NCBI RefSeq assembly: GCF_000209165.1
Contig: NC_009068.1
Coordinates: 1,674,001 to 1,738,000 of the forward strand
DNA from: Scheffersomyces stipitis CBS 6054
Taxonomy: Eukaryota; Ascomycota; Pichiomycetes; Serinales; Debaryomycetaceae
Reading direction: 5' to 3'
DNA length: 64,000 bases
Each line of letters opens with the position of its first letter. Position 1 is the first letter of the stretch. Position numbers and translations under genes: made by a program. The notes under the pieces are model-generated. The model saw only the letters and a list, made by a program, of their open reading frames with translations, made no database searches and had not been told where the DNA came from. Positions 49,361 to 58,949 of this stretch are shown here, piece by piece.

Positions 49361-50887
49361 ATGATTTCAATTCTATTATGGCTCACGTCTGCCAAAGCAC
49401 ATCCAGTCGACTTTGACTCGCCCAATGAACGACCACCGTACAATCGAGAGGATCCGATCAACGAAGCGATGCTTATAGCGTTTTTTGTGTCGATTGGAAT
49501 CTTCTTGCTCTTCACGGCTCTGGCTATCATATTCGTCGTAGTAAGGCGAAAACTCGGCTTGTCGGAAGATGACCTCATGAGAGAAGAAGAGAACCAGGCA
49601 TACTTGGAACTCAACTCTGATGAACAGGAACTCTTTTTCCAAAGCAAAGACTACCTCCAGTCTAATCCTTATTTCCGCGGAGAGCTTACTCTTTCTCAGA
49701 ATCTTCTGATTCAGGAAAAAGGCGTGAATGCATTTGAGTTTCAAAAGGATATCATGCTCACTAATAACGATCTTATGATCATCAACAAAACCGAGCTCAA
49801 TTTCTTCAAGACCTTCGAATGCCTGACGGTGACGAACTTGCCTGTTCCCATGAAAAACGAGGTGTACTACTTCGAAAGTAAAATCTACTCATTGCCAGAT
49901 CCTGACAACACCGTGATCTCTGTAGGATTAGGCGTAAAACCTTACCCCTGGTTCCGTTTACCCGGGAGACACTTGCATTCCATCTGCTACGATTCGACAG
50001 GCTATAGACGGTTCAACCAACCATTTAAGTTTAGTGGCGAACCTCCTTTCCCCAAAATTATCGAAGGGGATGTCATTGGAGTAGGCTACAGAGTCAGAAG
50101 TGGAACTGTCTTCTTTACTAGAAATGGTAAAAAAGTGAGCGAATCAAAGCTAGGTGGCCATATTCGTAATTTTAAGATCGCCCATCAGGGCCAGATATAC
50201 CCCATTGTTGGTGCTAACAACTTGTGCTCTGTTCACGTGAACTTAGGCCAATGTGGGTTTGTGTTTATAGAAGGCAATGTAAAAAGCTGGGGATATGCTC
50301 CGTTAGAAGGAACTGGACCTGCTCCTCCGGCTTACAACAAGTTCAATGCTGACATCTTGTTAGAGCGTTCAGAGATAGACGATGACAACGACTTGAGTGA
50401 ACGTGAAGACGATTTCCCACCAGACTTTTGGGAAGTCCATGGTCGTGATGCAGATGGTAATACAGACGTAGAAGTGGGAAGTAGCAGTGGACTCATGGAC
50501 CAGGACAAGTTTAGCTACAATGCTTACAGCGACGTGAATTCTAACGACGAGAGAATCACGTTGGACAGCTTAGCACCTCCTAATAGACCACCTTCGTATA
50601 GTAGCGAAGAGGATGAAGATGTTTCGCAGGACATGGACACAACGATCGAAGAAGGAGATACGATATTCGAGGATCCCTTGAACGAAATGGAGGTTAGCGA
50701 AGAGGACAGAAGCAGCAATGTTCATGTAGACGCTGTTCTAGAACACTCTGAGAGCAACGAAGAAGTAGAAGAAGTAGTGCTGGAAGAAGAAGGGCAAGAA
50801 GTAGAGGTACAAGAAGATGAAGCAGAACAAGAAACAGAGGAAGAAGTTGCAGGAGAAGCTGATCATGACAGATCTCCAGATGTATGA
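49361..50887 (+). CDS. SSH4: Ssh4-like Rsp5 adaptor (SPRY domain, PY motifs)
   Basis: 508 residues. Vacuolar/endosomal membrane adaptor that brings Rsp5 to transporters for ubiquitination and sorting. Seen: a short luminal N-terminus, one strong transmembrane helix (about 36-62) followed by VVRRK, a conserved linker (ELFFQSKDYLQSNPYFRGELTLSQ region), a SPRY domain (about 120-300; VISVGLGVKPYPWFRLPG, GDVIGVGYRV, VFFTRNGKKV), and PPAY (about 322) and PPSY (about 411) motifs. The C-terminal tail is very acidic. Ear1 is a paralogue in S. cerevisiae; the SPRY spacing and length fit Ssh4. Confidence 0.9.
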   Translation: MISILLWLTSAKAHPVDFDSPNERPPYNREDPINEAMLIAFFVSIGIFLLFTALAIIFVVVRRKLGLSEDDLMREEENQAYLELNSDEQELFFQSKDYLQSNPYFRGELTLSQNLLIQEKGVNAFEFQKDIMLTNNDLMIINKTELNFFKTFECLTVTNLPVPMKNEVYYFESKIYSLPDPDNTVISVGLGVKPYPWFRLPGRHLHSICYDSTGYRRFNQPFKFSGEPPFPKIIEGDVIGVGYRVRSGTVFFTRNGKKVSESKLGGHIRNFKIAHQGQIYPIVGANNLCSVHVNLGQCGFVFIEGNVKSWGYAPLEGTGPAPPAYNKFNADILLERSEIDDDNDLSEREDDFPPDFWEVHGRDADGNTDVEVGSSSGLMDQDKFSYNAYSDVNSNDERITLDSLAPPNRPPSYSSEEDEDVSQDMDTTIEEGDTIFEDPLNEMEVSEEDRSSNVHVDAVLEHSESNEEVEEVVLEEEGQEVEVQEDEAEQETEEEVAGEADHDRSPDV

Positions 50888-52540
50888 TACCGTTGCATTC
50901 ATCTCTTCAGTTCGTAAAGGTAATACTTGCACTTGCATATTTTTTTGGGTTCATTCCAGGTAATAGACTTCGTTTTCATCACGAAAACATTACCTAACGT
51001 TTTTAGTTCTTATAGATCGATTAGTACAATATTAGTGATTTTCAGAAGTGAAAAGTGTAAAGGGAGCCAAATAAAGTAACTCGAGAGTAAAAAATAATTT
51101 TCATTGCAAACGACTTTTCAATTAACGAGGAATTTGTCAAGTTGAAAAATTTCAGCCCACCCAATATACTCTTATAATTGGAGATACTACGTCTGAGTGG
51201 AAGGATTCATGGAGAGTTTGCTATTATTCCAGGGTCTAGTGTGTCCCGAATTACGCCGAATTAAACCAGTATACCCCACCATCGGAGAACACAACCAGGA
51301 CCCCACTTGAATTTTGATCCGACTTTTGTTGAACAATAGAAGAAAAATATCAACATGGTGGTAAATATCTGGAAATAGGATCATTTTCAGATGAACTGCT
51401 ATACCATTCTCCAACGCCTGGTCTTGTCCGAATGGAGACCTTCCGCCAATCCCTTTCTATGTGAAGATTCTATCGTTCCACTACATAGTTAAGCCCTTGC
51501 ATTGTGCCTAACAAATGACTGCGAAAAAATCAAAACTCTTTTCACGGCCCGTTTTCGGCCCATATGGAAATGAGTTCTATTTTTAAAAACATTGTGGGGG
51601 TTCTCGAGCTGGCCAATGTAACCTCAAAGCTCACAATGTCCATCTCCAGCAAACGGCAGCTTCATTGCACTAATTACAGTTGGCGGGGCATTACCGAAAA
51701 GAATAGGCTCATTACAAGGTAAAAAATGGTTCCGAGCTCTACAGTCTTGTAAAATAACACATTAGTCCTGATGAACCGGCTGTATATGTCCAGCAACCGC
51801 CAGATCCAACTGTGGCCAGGAACAAGCCTAAACCCCAGAAGGGTGGTACCTTCTGCCAAAAGACCAATTGTGGGGTCATTGGGGTTTGTGCAGTCGCAAG
51901 TGGCATCTTCCTATGGAGAATCCTTTTTGTTACCGAAGATGGCCCTACGGCATACTCAAGCGAGCGCATGGCAAGGCATTTGATGTTGCACCACAGAAGG
52001 CGGCGATTCTGACACTTCAGAAAGCTCGGAAACTCCAGTAAAAGGTGGCATTTTCGGGTTGAAGAGTGGAACTTTTGGGTCCATTTTCTACTTTTGTAGT
52101 GTCCTTACGTGGGGGACTTTTGGAGAAGCCCATACTGACCACCCAAAATACCACCTAGCCGATTGCCACAAGACGCCTTCTCCTTCTTCTGGGGAAATTG
52201 GGCCACCCCTATTTACCCACAAAACTATAGCCAGGAAAAGTTACATTCTTCTTTGGTTCACAAAACTTGCAACTTCTGTACTTGGCCGAACCCTGGTCAC
52301 TTTATATGGTGACTGTGTGGGGTATGGCACTTGGCTGGGGAAAGAAATCGCCTTATAAATCCAGACACAAATCCTTATCAGACCAATAAAAATGAAATAC
52401 CATATCTTAACTATTTCTATCGCTGCCATCCGTATACCAGCTGTCTGTATTTTATTTCGAGTGCCGTTAGGTCTTACTGATAACACTAGTTGAGATAAGA
52501 ATTTGCACCCATTCGCAATCCAAATAATTATTGCTGCACT
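50888..52540. other. Intergenic, 1.65 kb
   Basis: Between SSH4 and an unknown gene. Part of it (51600-52350) is richer in G+C and has several overlapping short open frames on both strands plus GTGGGG-type words (51591, 51869, 52108), but no protein I recognise. It could be a long promoter or a relic; not resolvable here. Confidence 0.4.
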
Positions 52541-53239
52541 ATGATCCAGAAATTCACTTGCGTTCCCAGATCGGACTACAACGTCATTATAGTTTCCAAC
52601 GGAACTGTTAACCAGATCGAGTCGAAGTTAATAGAGATAAACGAACACAGTAATAACGAAATCCCTGTTAATGCCCAAATCACATACTTGGACAATTTCA
52701 GACATTTGGTCAAACACTTGAACAGGCTTCCAGGGAAGACTTTCAACGGCAAAGTGTTGTTCATGTTCTTCAACGGTATGTCGTACATTCAAGACATCTT
52801 GAGCGACTTGATCGACCACTACAACAAATGCACCTTGTTCAACAGTCTTCCATACTTTAAATACGAACAGTACTCTACCCAGAAAAAGGTTTTGAAGGAA
52901 AATCCATTCTTTGAGAGAATTGAAAATGTATACTACTATTTTGACTCTTCGGTAGCAGTCAACAACACCCCCAGCAGCCCTTACGACTTTTTGTTCCACA
53001 ACAGTAGCGACCCTGCTGACACAAATCAGTTCAACACTATCATGACCATAGCCAATGACATCTTGAAGAAGATGAGCTTCATGACAGGCAGAATCAGGGG
53101 CCTCTATATTGACGACTACGAGTTGAACGGAGAGAAAGTGTACCCTTTACAACGCTTGATGAGAAACTTCCCCAGCGTGGAAAGAATCGAGTTGTCGAGC
53201 TACGCCCAACTCTTCATGAATGACATGATCTTGGCATAA
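52541..53239 (+). CDS. Hypothetical protein, 232 residues
   Basis: Not recognised. It has a good ATG context, codon use like its neighbours and a balanced globular composition (Asn-, Tyr- and Phe-rich), with no signal peptide, membrane segment, Cys motif or repeat. Predicted alternating strands and helices near the N-terminus (YNVIIVSNGTVNQIE, VLFMFFNGMSYIQDILSDLI) suggest a small alpha/beta fold, but I can name no family. Preceded by a long spacer and followed by the DUF3445 gene on the same strand. Very probably a real gene given length and codon use; function unknown. Confidence 0.7.
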   Translation: MIQKFTCVPRSDYNVIIVSNGTVNQIESKLIEINEHSNNEIPVNAQITYLDNFRHLVKHLNRLPGKTFNGKVLFMFFNGMSYIQDILSDLIDHYNKCTLFNSLPYFKYEQYSTQKKVLKENPFFERIENVYYYFDSSVAVNNTPSSPYDFLFHNSSDPADTNQFNTIMTIANDILKKMSFMTGRIRGLYIDDYELNGEKVYPLQRLMRNFPSVERIELSSYAQLFMNDMILA

Positions 53240-53699
53240 TGATTAACGACCTAGAAGATATTTATCTATTTATAAAAAGTTCTTGTTTTGATGTCCCTAC
53301 GAATAAATAATGTTTTTGATAAATAGCAGAGAAAATACCGACACAGAAGTAAAGATAATTTAGTTGTAAATCTAAAATTGCTTAGAAATGGCACACATGA
53401 GTGAAAATGGATACCAGTAGAAATCTGTTCCAATACAATTTCCAAAAGTTCAACGGCATAGGAAATATAAAGAAGTTTCGCAGCCATATTCCCCCAGATT
53501 CTGATCGAATATGATTGCGAAAAAGACGGAAATTCATTCCCAAAAGGGCGATTGCGCTAAGATATACTTCTAGTTGATAAGATTGCGAAAAATAGATCTT
53601 AGAATTAAGATCCTACTTGATGCCTTTTCTATTCTTGTAATTTATAGTTTAATTTCGCTTCTTCAGATATACAATTCTTGCCAAGTAGGTACTTTTCAG
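53240..53699. other. Spacer upstream of DUF3445 gene
   Basis: 460 bp. The downstream reading frame is open back to 53574 but without an ATG before 53700; that stretch would encode another hydrophobic segment (RIKILLDAFSILVIYSLISLLQIY), so a missed upstream exon or non-ATG start is conceivable. Confidence 0.45.
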
Positions 53700-54800
53700 A
53701 TGGTAGAGTATGGATTCTTGAGCTGTTGGCCCACGCCATTTTTGCTATTTCTTGTAGCGGTGGGCTCGTTCCATTTATGGAGAAAGTTTCACTTCAAGAA
53801 AGAAGTATCTGTCCTAGCCAAAGATATTGTACCTGTTCTTGATAATTTTGATTGGCAGAAAGCAGATCCTTTACCCATCAGACCTTTTGTGAACAAGCGG
53901 AATTTTAATGTTTCGATGGGCTTGCTGAATTTGGCCAAGCTGCCTCTGGACTGGCTCTTGATTGAGAACACTTACGTTGACCAGACGCGATTGAGAAAGA
54001 AATATACTGAGCAGTATACAAAACACACAGTTCTATGCTATGAAAACGATATAACGACAAGAGCTGTTCGTGAATTTTACGAGTTGGTAACGAACTTCTT
54101 GTTGACGAGGTATCCCAAGGAATTCTTCTATAGCAAGAAATCTGGTATGGTGCTGAACAGCATTAATGGAGAGAAATTTCCCAGATATGCTGGAAAGTTT
54201 CTGCCTCGGGAGCTATTGTTATGTCTTTCTGCAAATATTGAAGAAGACTTCTTGATTCTCATCAAAGACAACCCGCAAGATCCAGATGAAGAGTACATTC
54301 TTCGTGCTGGAGTCACTGGGTTTCCTGCGGGATTTGACCCCAGTCATAGTCATAACCAGCCAATCTCGGTTATCCATTCGCCAGTGCCACAATACAGAGA
54401 CAGGTTGAAAGTGTCCATGGGCCGCTTTTTCAACAAATTACAGCCCAAGGATCTCTGGGTCAGACACAATTGGTCTGTACAGACTCACAAGTCATATTTC
54501 AATCTTAACCTGAATCATGGTAGAGAAGGTGACGAAGTCAAGACATTGAAGTATGATGACATTGATTTTGAAGAAGGATGTTTCCTTCGTGTAGAGAGGC
54601 AGATATTTTCACGATTACCGAAGCTGAGAGCCAACATCATGACCATCCGTACCTATTTGACGCCCATGAAGAATATCAAGGCTGAGGGCAACGGTGAAGA
54701 GCTTTGTAGATCCATAGATGCACTTCCGGAGGAACTTGGTTTCTACAAGAAGAGAGGAGCCTGGGGTGATGCTGTGAAAGAGTTCTTACGGAAGAAGTAG
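53700..54800 (+). CDS. DUF3445 protein (HODM-like haem oxygenase family), membrane-anchored
   Basis: 366 residues from the first ATG. Seen: an N-terminal hydrophobic segment (CWPTPFLLFLVAVGSFHLW), then a soluble domain matching DUF3445, the family that includes the fungal haem-dependent oxidative N-demethylase. Conserved family-type blocks: FNVSMGLLNL, DWLLIENTYVDQTRLRKK, the His-containing FPAGFDPSHSHNQPISVIHSPVP, VRHNWSVQTH and FLRVERQIFSRLPKLRANIMTIRTYLTP at the end. Likely ER or other endomembrane, active site orientation unknown. Substrate not predictable. Confidence 0.75.
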   Translation: MVEYGFLSCWPTPFLLFLVAVGSFHLWRKFHFKKEVSVLAKDIVPVLDNFDWQKADPLPIRPFVNKRNFNVSMGLLNLAKLPLDWLLIENTYVDQTRLRKKYTEQYTKHTVLCYENDITTRAVREFYELVTNFLLTRYPKEFFYSKKSGMVLNSINGEKFPRYAGKFLPRELLLCLSANIEEDFLILIKDNPQDPDEEYILRAGVTGFPAGFDPSHSHNQPISVIHSPVPQYRDRLKVSMGRFFNKLQPKDLWVRHNWSVQTHKSYFNLNLNHGREGDEVKTLKYDDIDFEEGCFLRVERQIFSRLPKLRANIMTIRTYLTPMKNIKAEGNGEELCRSIDALPEELGFYKKRGAWGDAVKEFLRKK

Positions 54801-54887
54801 TATTATATTTATGTCATTTTAGTTATCATTTCATTTTTGCATTGATCTCAGGACACATATAGATAAAGTTTTAAAGAAATTTACATA

Positions 54888-56861
54888 TCAGATCAAACTG
54901 ACGTAGTTGGCTGGGAACAAACCTACCTCACCGGATTTAGAGTGTTTTCCAGACCACCAATCATCGTCGATAAACTCGATTTCAACAATCACGTCACCCT
55001 CAGCGAATCCTATTTCATTATCTTCGTCCTTCTCGTAATCGTACTCAGCAGTAGCACTTCTTCCTTCAGACTTCTTTTCAACGACAGGTTCAGCCTTAGT
55101 TTCCGGTTCAGTAGCCTTTTCTTCTTCTTTCTTCAACGACACATAAGCAGCCGGGAATAAGCCAACTTCGCCCGACTTGGAGTGCTTACCAGTCCACCAC
55201 TCTTCATCAGTGAACTCGATTTCAACGATCAAGTCGCCTTCTGCAAAGCCTATTTCGTTGTCTTCATCTTTGACGTAGTCATACTCAGCTACAGCACTAG
55301 CACCATCCTTCTTAGGTTCAGCTTCTCTGGAAGGCAACGATGGAGCTGGTGCTTCTTCTTCCTCTTCTTCTTCAGGTTCAGCGGCTGGAGCTGGAGGAGG
55401 AGGTAAGTTGCGAGCAGGTAAACTACGAGAAGGTAAAGAAGCAGCTGGAGCCTCTTCTTCCTTTTCTTCCTCTGCTTCTGGCTCAGGTTCTACAACTCTA
55501 GCTGGTGGAGGAGGCAAAGAACGAACAGGTAAAGATGGAGTAGGCTTTTCTTCCTCCTCCTCTTCTTCCTCTTCTTCCTCTGGTTCATCAAATTGCTTCT
55601 TGGGGAAGGTAGAAGGCTTAATAACTACAGGTTCATGTTGCTTAGCCAATTCTTCCTCTTCTTCCTGTTCGTGCAATTTGACTTGTTCCTCGAACTTATG
55701 AGCCAAATCAGAGCTGTGAGCATGGACTTCGCCCGATTCCGATTCCCCAGCTTCTACAGTTTTGTACTGGCCCCTCTTCTCAGCCCAAATTTGCGCTGGA
55801 GTCTTGCCGTTTTCAGCAGCAAAGTTTCTGGATAATCCACCAACGACTTTGTCCTTTCTGGAGTCGTCAGATTGACCGAAAGTAGGCTTAGCACCGAAAG
55901 AAGGAGCTTCCAGCTTATAACGAGTATTGACCGAGTGAGATACCTTTGGTTTTGGCAAACTTGTCAATCTTCCGTCGGAAGAAGGTTCAAACGACTTGTA
56001 CGTCTTCATTCTATCAGATAAAGACTTTGGCTCATTGTCGTCATCCTTTTCAGCTGGCTTTGGCTCAGCCTTAAATGGCTTTGGAGTCGAAGAAATAGTG
56101 TCAGATTTCTGAGATCTCAATTCCGAGATGTTAACTTTCGTAGGCTTGTAGGCCGAAGGAACATCCTCTAAAGGTTTGGAGTCGAGGTCTCTTTCTTCGA
56201 CATCCTGGGCATCGCCCCAGCCGTCGTTGGAAGAAGCTACGGGCTTTGGCTGGCCAAAGGCTTTAGGAGCAGGCAATACGGGCTTCGGTTTGACAGGTGC
56301 CACAGGCTTACCAGTTGACTTTGGAATGAAAGATGTTCCACTGACACTAGCAGGCTTGGAAGGCTTGGCTACGATTGGTTTGACTACAACAGGTTTAGGA
56401 ACAGGAGCAGCAGCGGCTTTGACAGTTCCAGTGTTGAGTGAATAAGAGGCTCCGGCAGCAGCACGGACTCTCTGGACAAAGTCGTCGATGTCCAAATCAT
56501 CCTGGTCTCTAGCAGTAATTTGAACATGGTAGCCACTCAAGACTTTGGAAACCTCTGCAAAGTTAGAAGCAAACGACAATCTCGACTTGGAAGGAGCATT
56601 GTCTGGACACCAGCCTAGCAAGATGTTCTTGGAAACATCCGAGCCTGGAACGGTGACTCTGGCCAAACCAAACTGGATACGACCGTCACTGAAATTCTCT
56701 ACGAATTCTTCAAGTGATCCATTTCCAGTTTGTGAGACTTCAAGAGTCAGACTGGCATCGACAGAGTAGACGACGTAGTTGACAGAAGGATCACCACGTA
56801 CGAGTTTATCGTAGGCGTCTTGGATCTTTCTGGAGTTGGAAGATAAGTCGATTTTTTCCAT
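54888..56861 (-). CDS. ABP1: Abp1-like actin-binding protein with two SH3 domains
   Basis: 657 residues. Cortical actin-patch protein that activates Arp2/3 and recruits kinases and endocytic factors. Seen: an ADF-homology domain (about 1-138; SVNYVVYSVDASLTLEV, SRLSFASNFAEVSKVL), a long Pro/Lys/Ser linker, Glu-rich tracts with repeated RSLPPPPAR/SLPSR proline motifs, and two nearly identical SH3 domains (about 520-575 and 604-657; both ALYDY-type EYDY, WW and FPAxYVSL motifs). S. cerevisiae Abp1 (592) has one SH3; the extra copy appears to be an internal duplication. Poly-Glu codon runs may vary in length. Confidence 0.95.
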   Translation of the reverse strand: MEKIDLSSNSRKIQDAYDKLVRGDPSVNYVVYSVDASLTLEVSQTGNGSLEEFVENFSDGRIQFGLARVTVPGSDVSKNILLGWCPDNAPSKSRLSFASNFAEVSKVLSGYHVQITARDQDDLDIDDFVQRVRAAAGASYSLNTGTVKAAAAPVPKPVVVKPIVAKPSKPASVSGTSFIPKSTGKPVAPVKPKPVLPAPKAFGQPKPVASSNDGWGDAQDVEERDLDSKPLEDVPSAYKPTKVNISELRSQKSDTISSTPKPFKAEPKPAEKDDDNEPKSLSDRMKTYKSFEPSSDGRLTSLPKPKVSHSVNTRYKLEAPSFGAKPTFGQSDDSRKDKVVGGLSRNFAAENGKTPAQIWAEKRGQYKTVEAGESESGEVHAHSSDLAHKFEEQVKLHEQEEEEELAKQHEPVVIKPSTFPKKQFDEPEEEEEEEEEEEKPTPSLPVRSLPPPPARVVEPEPEAEEEKEEEAPAASLPSRSLPARNLPPPPAPAAEPEEEEEEEAPAPSLPSREAEPKKDGASAVAEYDYVKDEDNEIGFAEGDLIVEIEFTDEEWWTGKHSKSGEVGLFPAAYVSLKKEEEKATEPETKAEPVVEKKSEGRSATAEYDYEKDEDNEIGFAEGDVIVEIEFIDDDWWSGKHSKSGEVGLFPANYVSLI

Positions 56862-57835
56862 CTTAAATTTTAACTAATAGACTTAGTGATAAAGTGAAAG
56901 ACTGAAGACGAAGTGAGTATTGATATCGAATTATTGAAAGACTAACTCAGACCAAGTAGACTCAATGATAAAAGATATAGTTCAATGTGATATCTCTGCA
57001 ATGATAGACTATAGCAGTATAGACTAAGCAATTGATAACTTTGAGACTGTAGTTGTAATTTTCAGTAATATAAGATCTCAGTTTAGTACTTTGATCTAAA
57101 TATGAAAATGATGATCTGGTAAATCAAACGATGACAGAGTGGATAATGAGGTCAATGCACCCTAGAGAAAGACAGGAGCGTATTACCGGATTGAAAACAG
57201 GCTTTTAGGTACAATTGATGGGCAATTGGTGGAGAATAAAAGAAAGAGCCAGCATTGTGGTTTGGATGAAAAATGAAATTCATTCGTGGAGAATAGCGAC
57301 TGTGTTTGCGATCGCATCGGTGGCCATTCTCGGTAGCATGTCGGAAAGGGAGGCTGGGTAGAGAGATTTGTGGCACGGTGCGGCGCAGCAGGAGCGGAAT
57401 TAGCGAGAGACTGAAAGACGATACGGATACTATAGGGGGACGAGAATGACCACGATAGGGAGATCTCTGTACATATTACCGATGAGATGATGACAGAGAG
57501 ATTATCACAATGATGTGGGTGAAATAAAACGGGAGAGTCGTTGGATGAAGACCACAGTAGGCTGAGAATGGAATGCAGTGAGGAAATGAGCTCAATTGGT
57601 GAACATAATTAGTGAGTGAGACTTGTGAGGAAATCGGCGATAGTAAATCGGCACTAATAAGTAGCCAACCGTGAGTGTCAGCATAATTATGATTGCTGAA
57701 ATGAAAAGCCACGCTTTGAAAGACTGATAAAGTCATACTTGATATGTAGCTATTCATATTTTACGTAGTCAAGTTATAACTACAATTCTGTTTCTACTCT
57801 ATAGTATCTTTTCTAAATGTTCATTACCATACAGA
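56862..57835. other. ABP1 promoter and EMC6 3' flank
   Basis: 974 bp between two minus-strand genes. ORFs of 74 and 93 codons on the minus strand have no recognisable features. Nothing else supported. Confidence 0.5.
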
Positions 57836-58153
57836 TCAGCTACTGGACTTAACTAGAGCATACACCAAACACCACATCATGATATACCCGGCTACATTGG
57901 TCAATACGCCGTCGAGAAAGACCTCTTGAACCGGTTTCTTAAAGAATTTGTGAGGCTGGCCCTCACAACAAATGAGATAGAACAACAAGTTGGTCAAGGT
58001 AATGCCAACCACGTAGAAGATGAAGCCGTAGGCTGACTCTAGAGTGAGAACGCCAGAGCCGACACCTAGCACTAGCGAGGCGATATCGTGGACATGCTGG
58101 AGTTTCTGCTTGTTGGACTCTATACTGGGTGTGTAGTAGATTGTGTCCGACAT
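57836..58153 (-). CDS. EMC6: ER membrane protein complex subunit 6
   Basis: 105 residues; the S. cerevisiae homologue is 108. Subunit of the EMC insertase for tail-anchored and multi-pass proteins. Seen: ESNKQKLQHVHDIASLVLGVGSGVLTLESAYGF, a second hydrophobic helix (FYVVGITLTNLLFYLIC), QPHKFFKKPVQEVF and a third helix (VAGYIMMWCLVYALV), the three-TM pattern of the family. The open frame continues 23 codons upstream to a TTG, but the first ATG (58153) gives the expected cytosolic start MSDTIYY. Confidence 0.93.
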   Translation of the reverse strand: MSDTIYYTPSIESNKQKLQHVHDIASLVLGVGSGVLTLESAYGFIFYVVGITLTNLLFYLICCEGQPHKFFKKPVQEVFLDGVLTNVAGYIMMWCLVYALVKSSS

Positions 58154-58949
58154 TGTGAAGATGAATATTAGGGCAAGACTGATGACGATTGTAAAGATGG
58201 GCGAAGATTGTTGAAAATTCAAGAATGCAATGGTATTAGATTAAGCCAAAATGAAAAGTGGAATGGAATTGGCAACTGGAAGAATACTACTCTGACAGAT
58301 CTACTGTAACACTGTTGTGGTGTAATTGAGAAGATAGGTTATTAGATATAGAGAACAGTTAGAAATACATTTTTCACTCCAATAGAGAGAATTGAATAAT
58401 GCGAATAGAGGGAATTGTGAAAAAAAGACCTAAGTGAGAATCTCCCCCCACTAACTGAAAGACATATACCCAGATACTACCAATAGCTGGTCGAGAAAAC
58501 AGAATAATTACATATAAAATACCCAAAGGAGGTACCTGTTAATGGTTAATACTTTGCTTAATATTGGCAGGAATTATAACTCTAGTCTATCTCTTTATTG
58601 CCTTTTGTAAGCTCACATCAATACTATCTCTTCTCTCGCTAACTCTTTTTTTCTCTCGCTAACTTCTCCTTTTCTCTCGCTAAACATTTCACAACTCTCA
58701 CTAATACCTCATTTCTCTCGCAAATCTCCCGCTGCTCCCCCAATTATCTCGCGCTACTCTTTCCTCCCCCACTTAGTTTTGCCTGTACAGTGGCAACGGC
58801 AATAGATCTAAATTAGAAATTATCCATTTGCAGCTTTGATTCTTCAATATCTTTTCTCTTTTCTCTTTCCTCTCTTATTAATTCAGTTTTCTCGTGTCTT
58901 TCTAACTATTTCACTAGCATAATCTCTCAGCTCACAGCTACACTTCCTT
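58154..58949. other. EMC6/UBR1 divergent promoter region
   Basis: 796 bp. It contains the 20-21 bp period array (58631-58752, separate entry), which is pyrimidine-rich on the plus strand. No RNA gene seen. Confidence 0.6.
58631..58752. repeat. Tandem array, 20-21 bp period, core TTCTCTCGCTAA
   Basis: Units begin at 58631, 58651, 58672, 58693 and 58713, with a degenerate sixth at 58733. Units 1-3 share TTCTCTCGCTAA exactly, unit 4 reads AACTCTCACTAA and unit 5 TTCTCTCGCAAA. The steps of 20, 21, 21, 20 and 20 bp are close to two DNA helical turns. It lies 200-320 bp upstream of the UBR1 ATG. Confidence 0.8.

Noticed and set aside
51600..52360. Overlapping open frames and GTGGGG words (possible gene relic or Mig1-type sites)
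   Set aside because: No frame gives a recognisable protein and the GTGGGG words are scattered; not enough to call a gene or a regulatory array.
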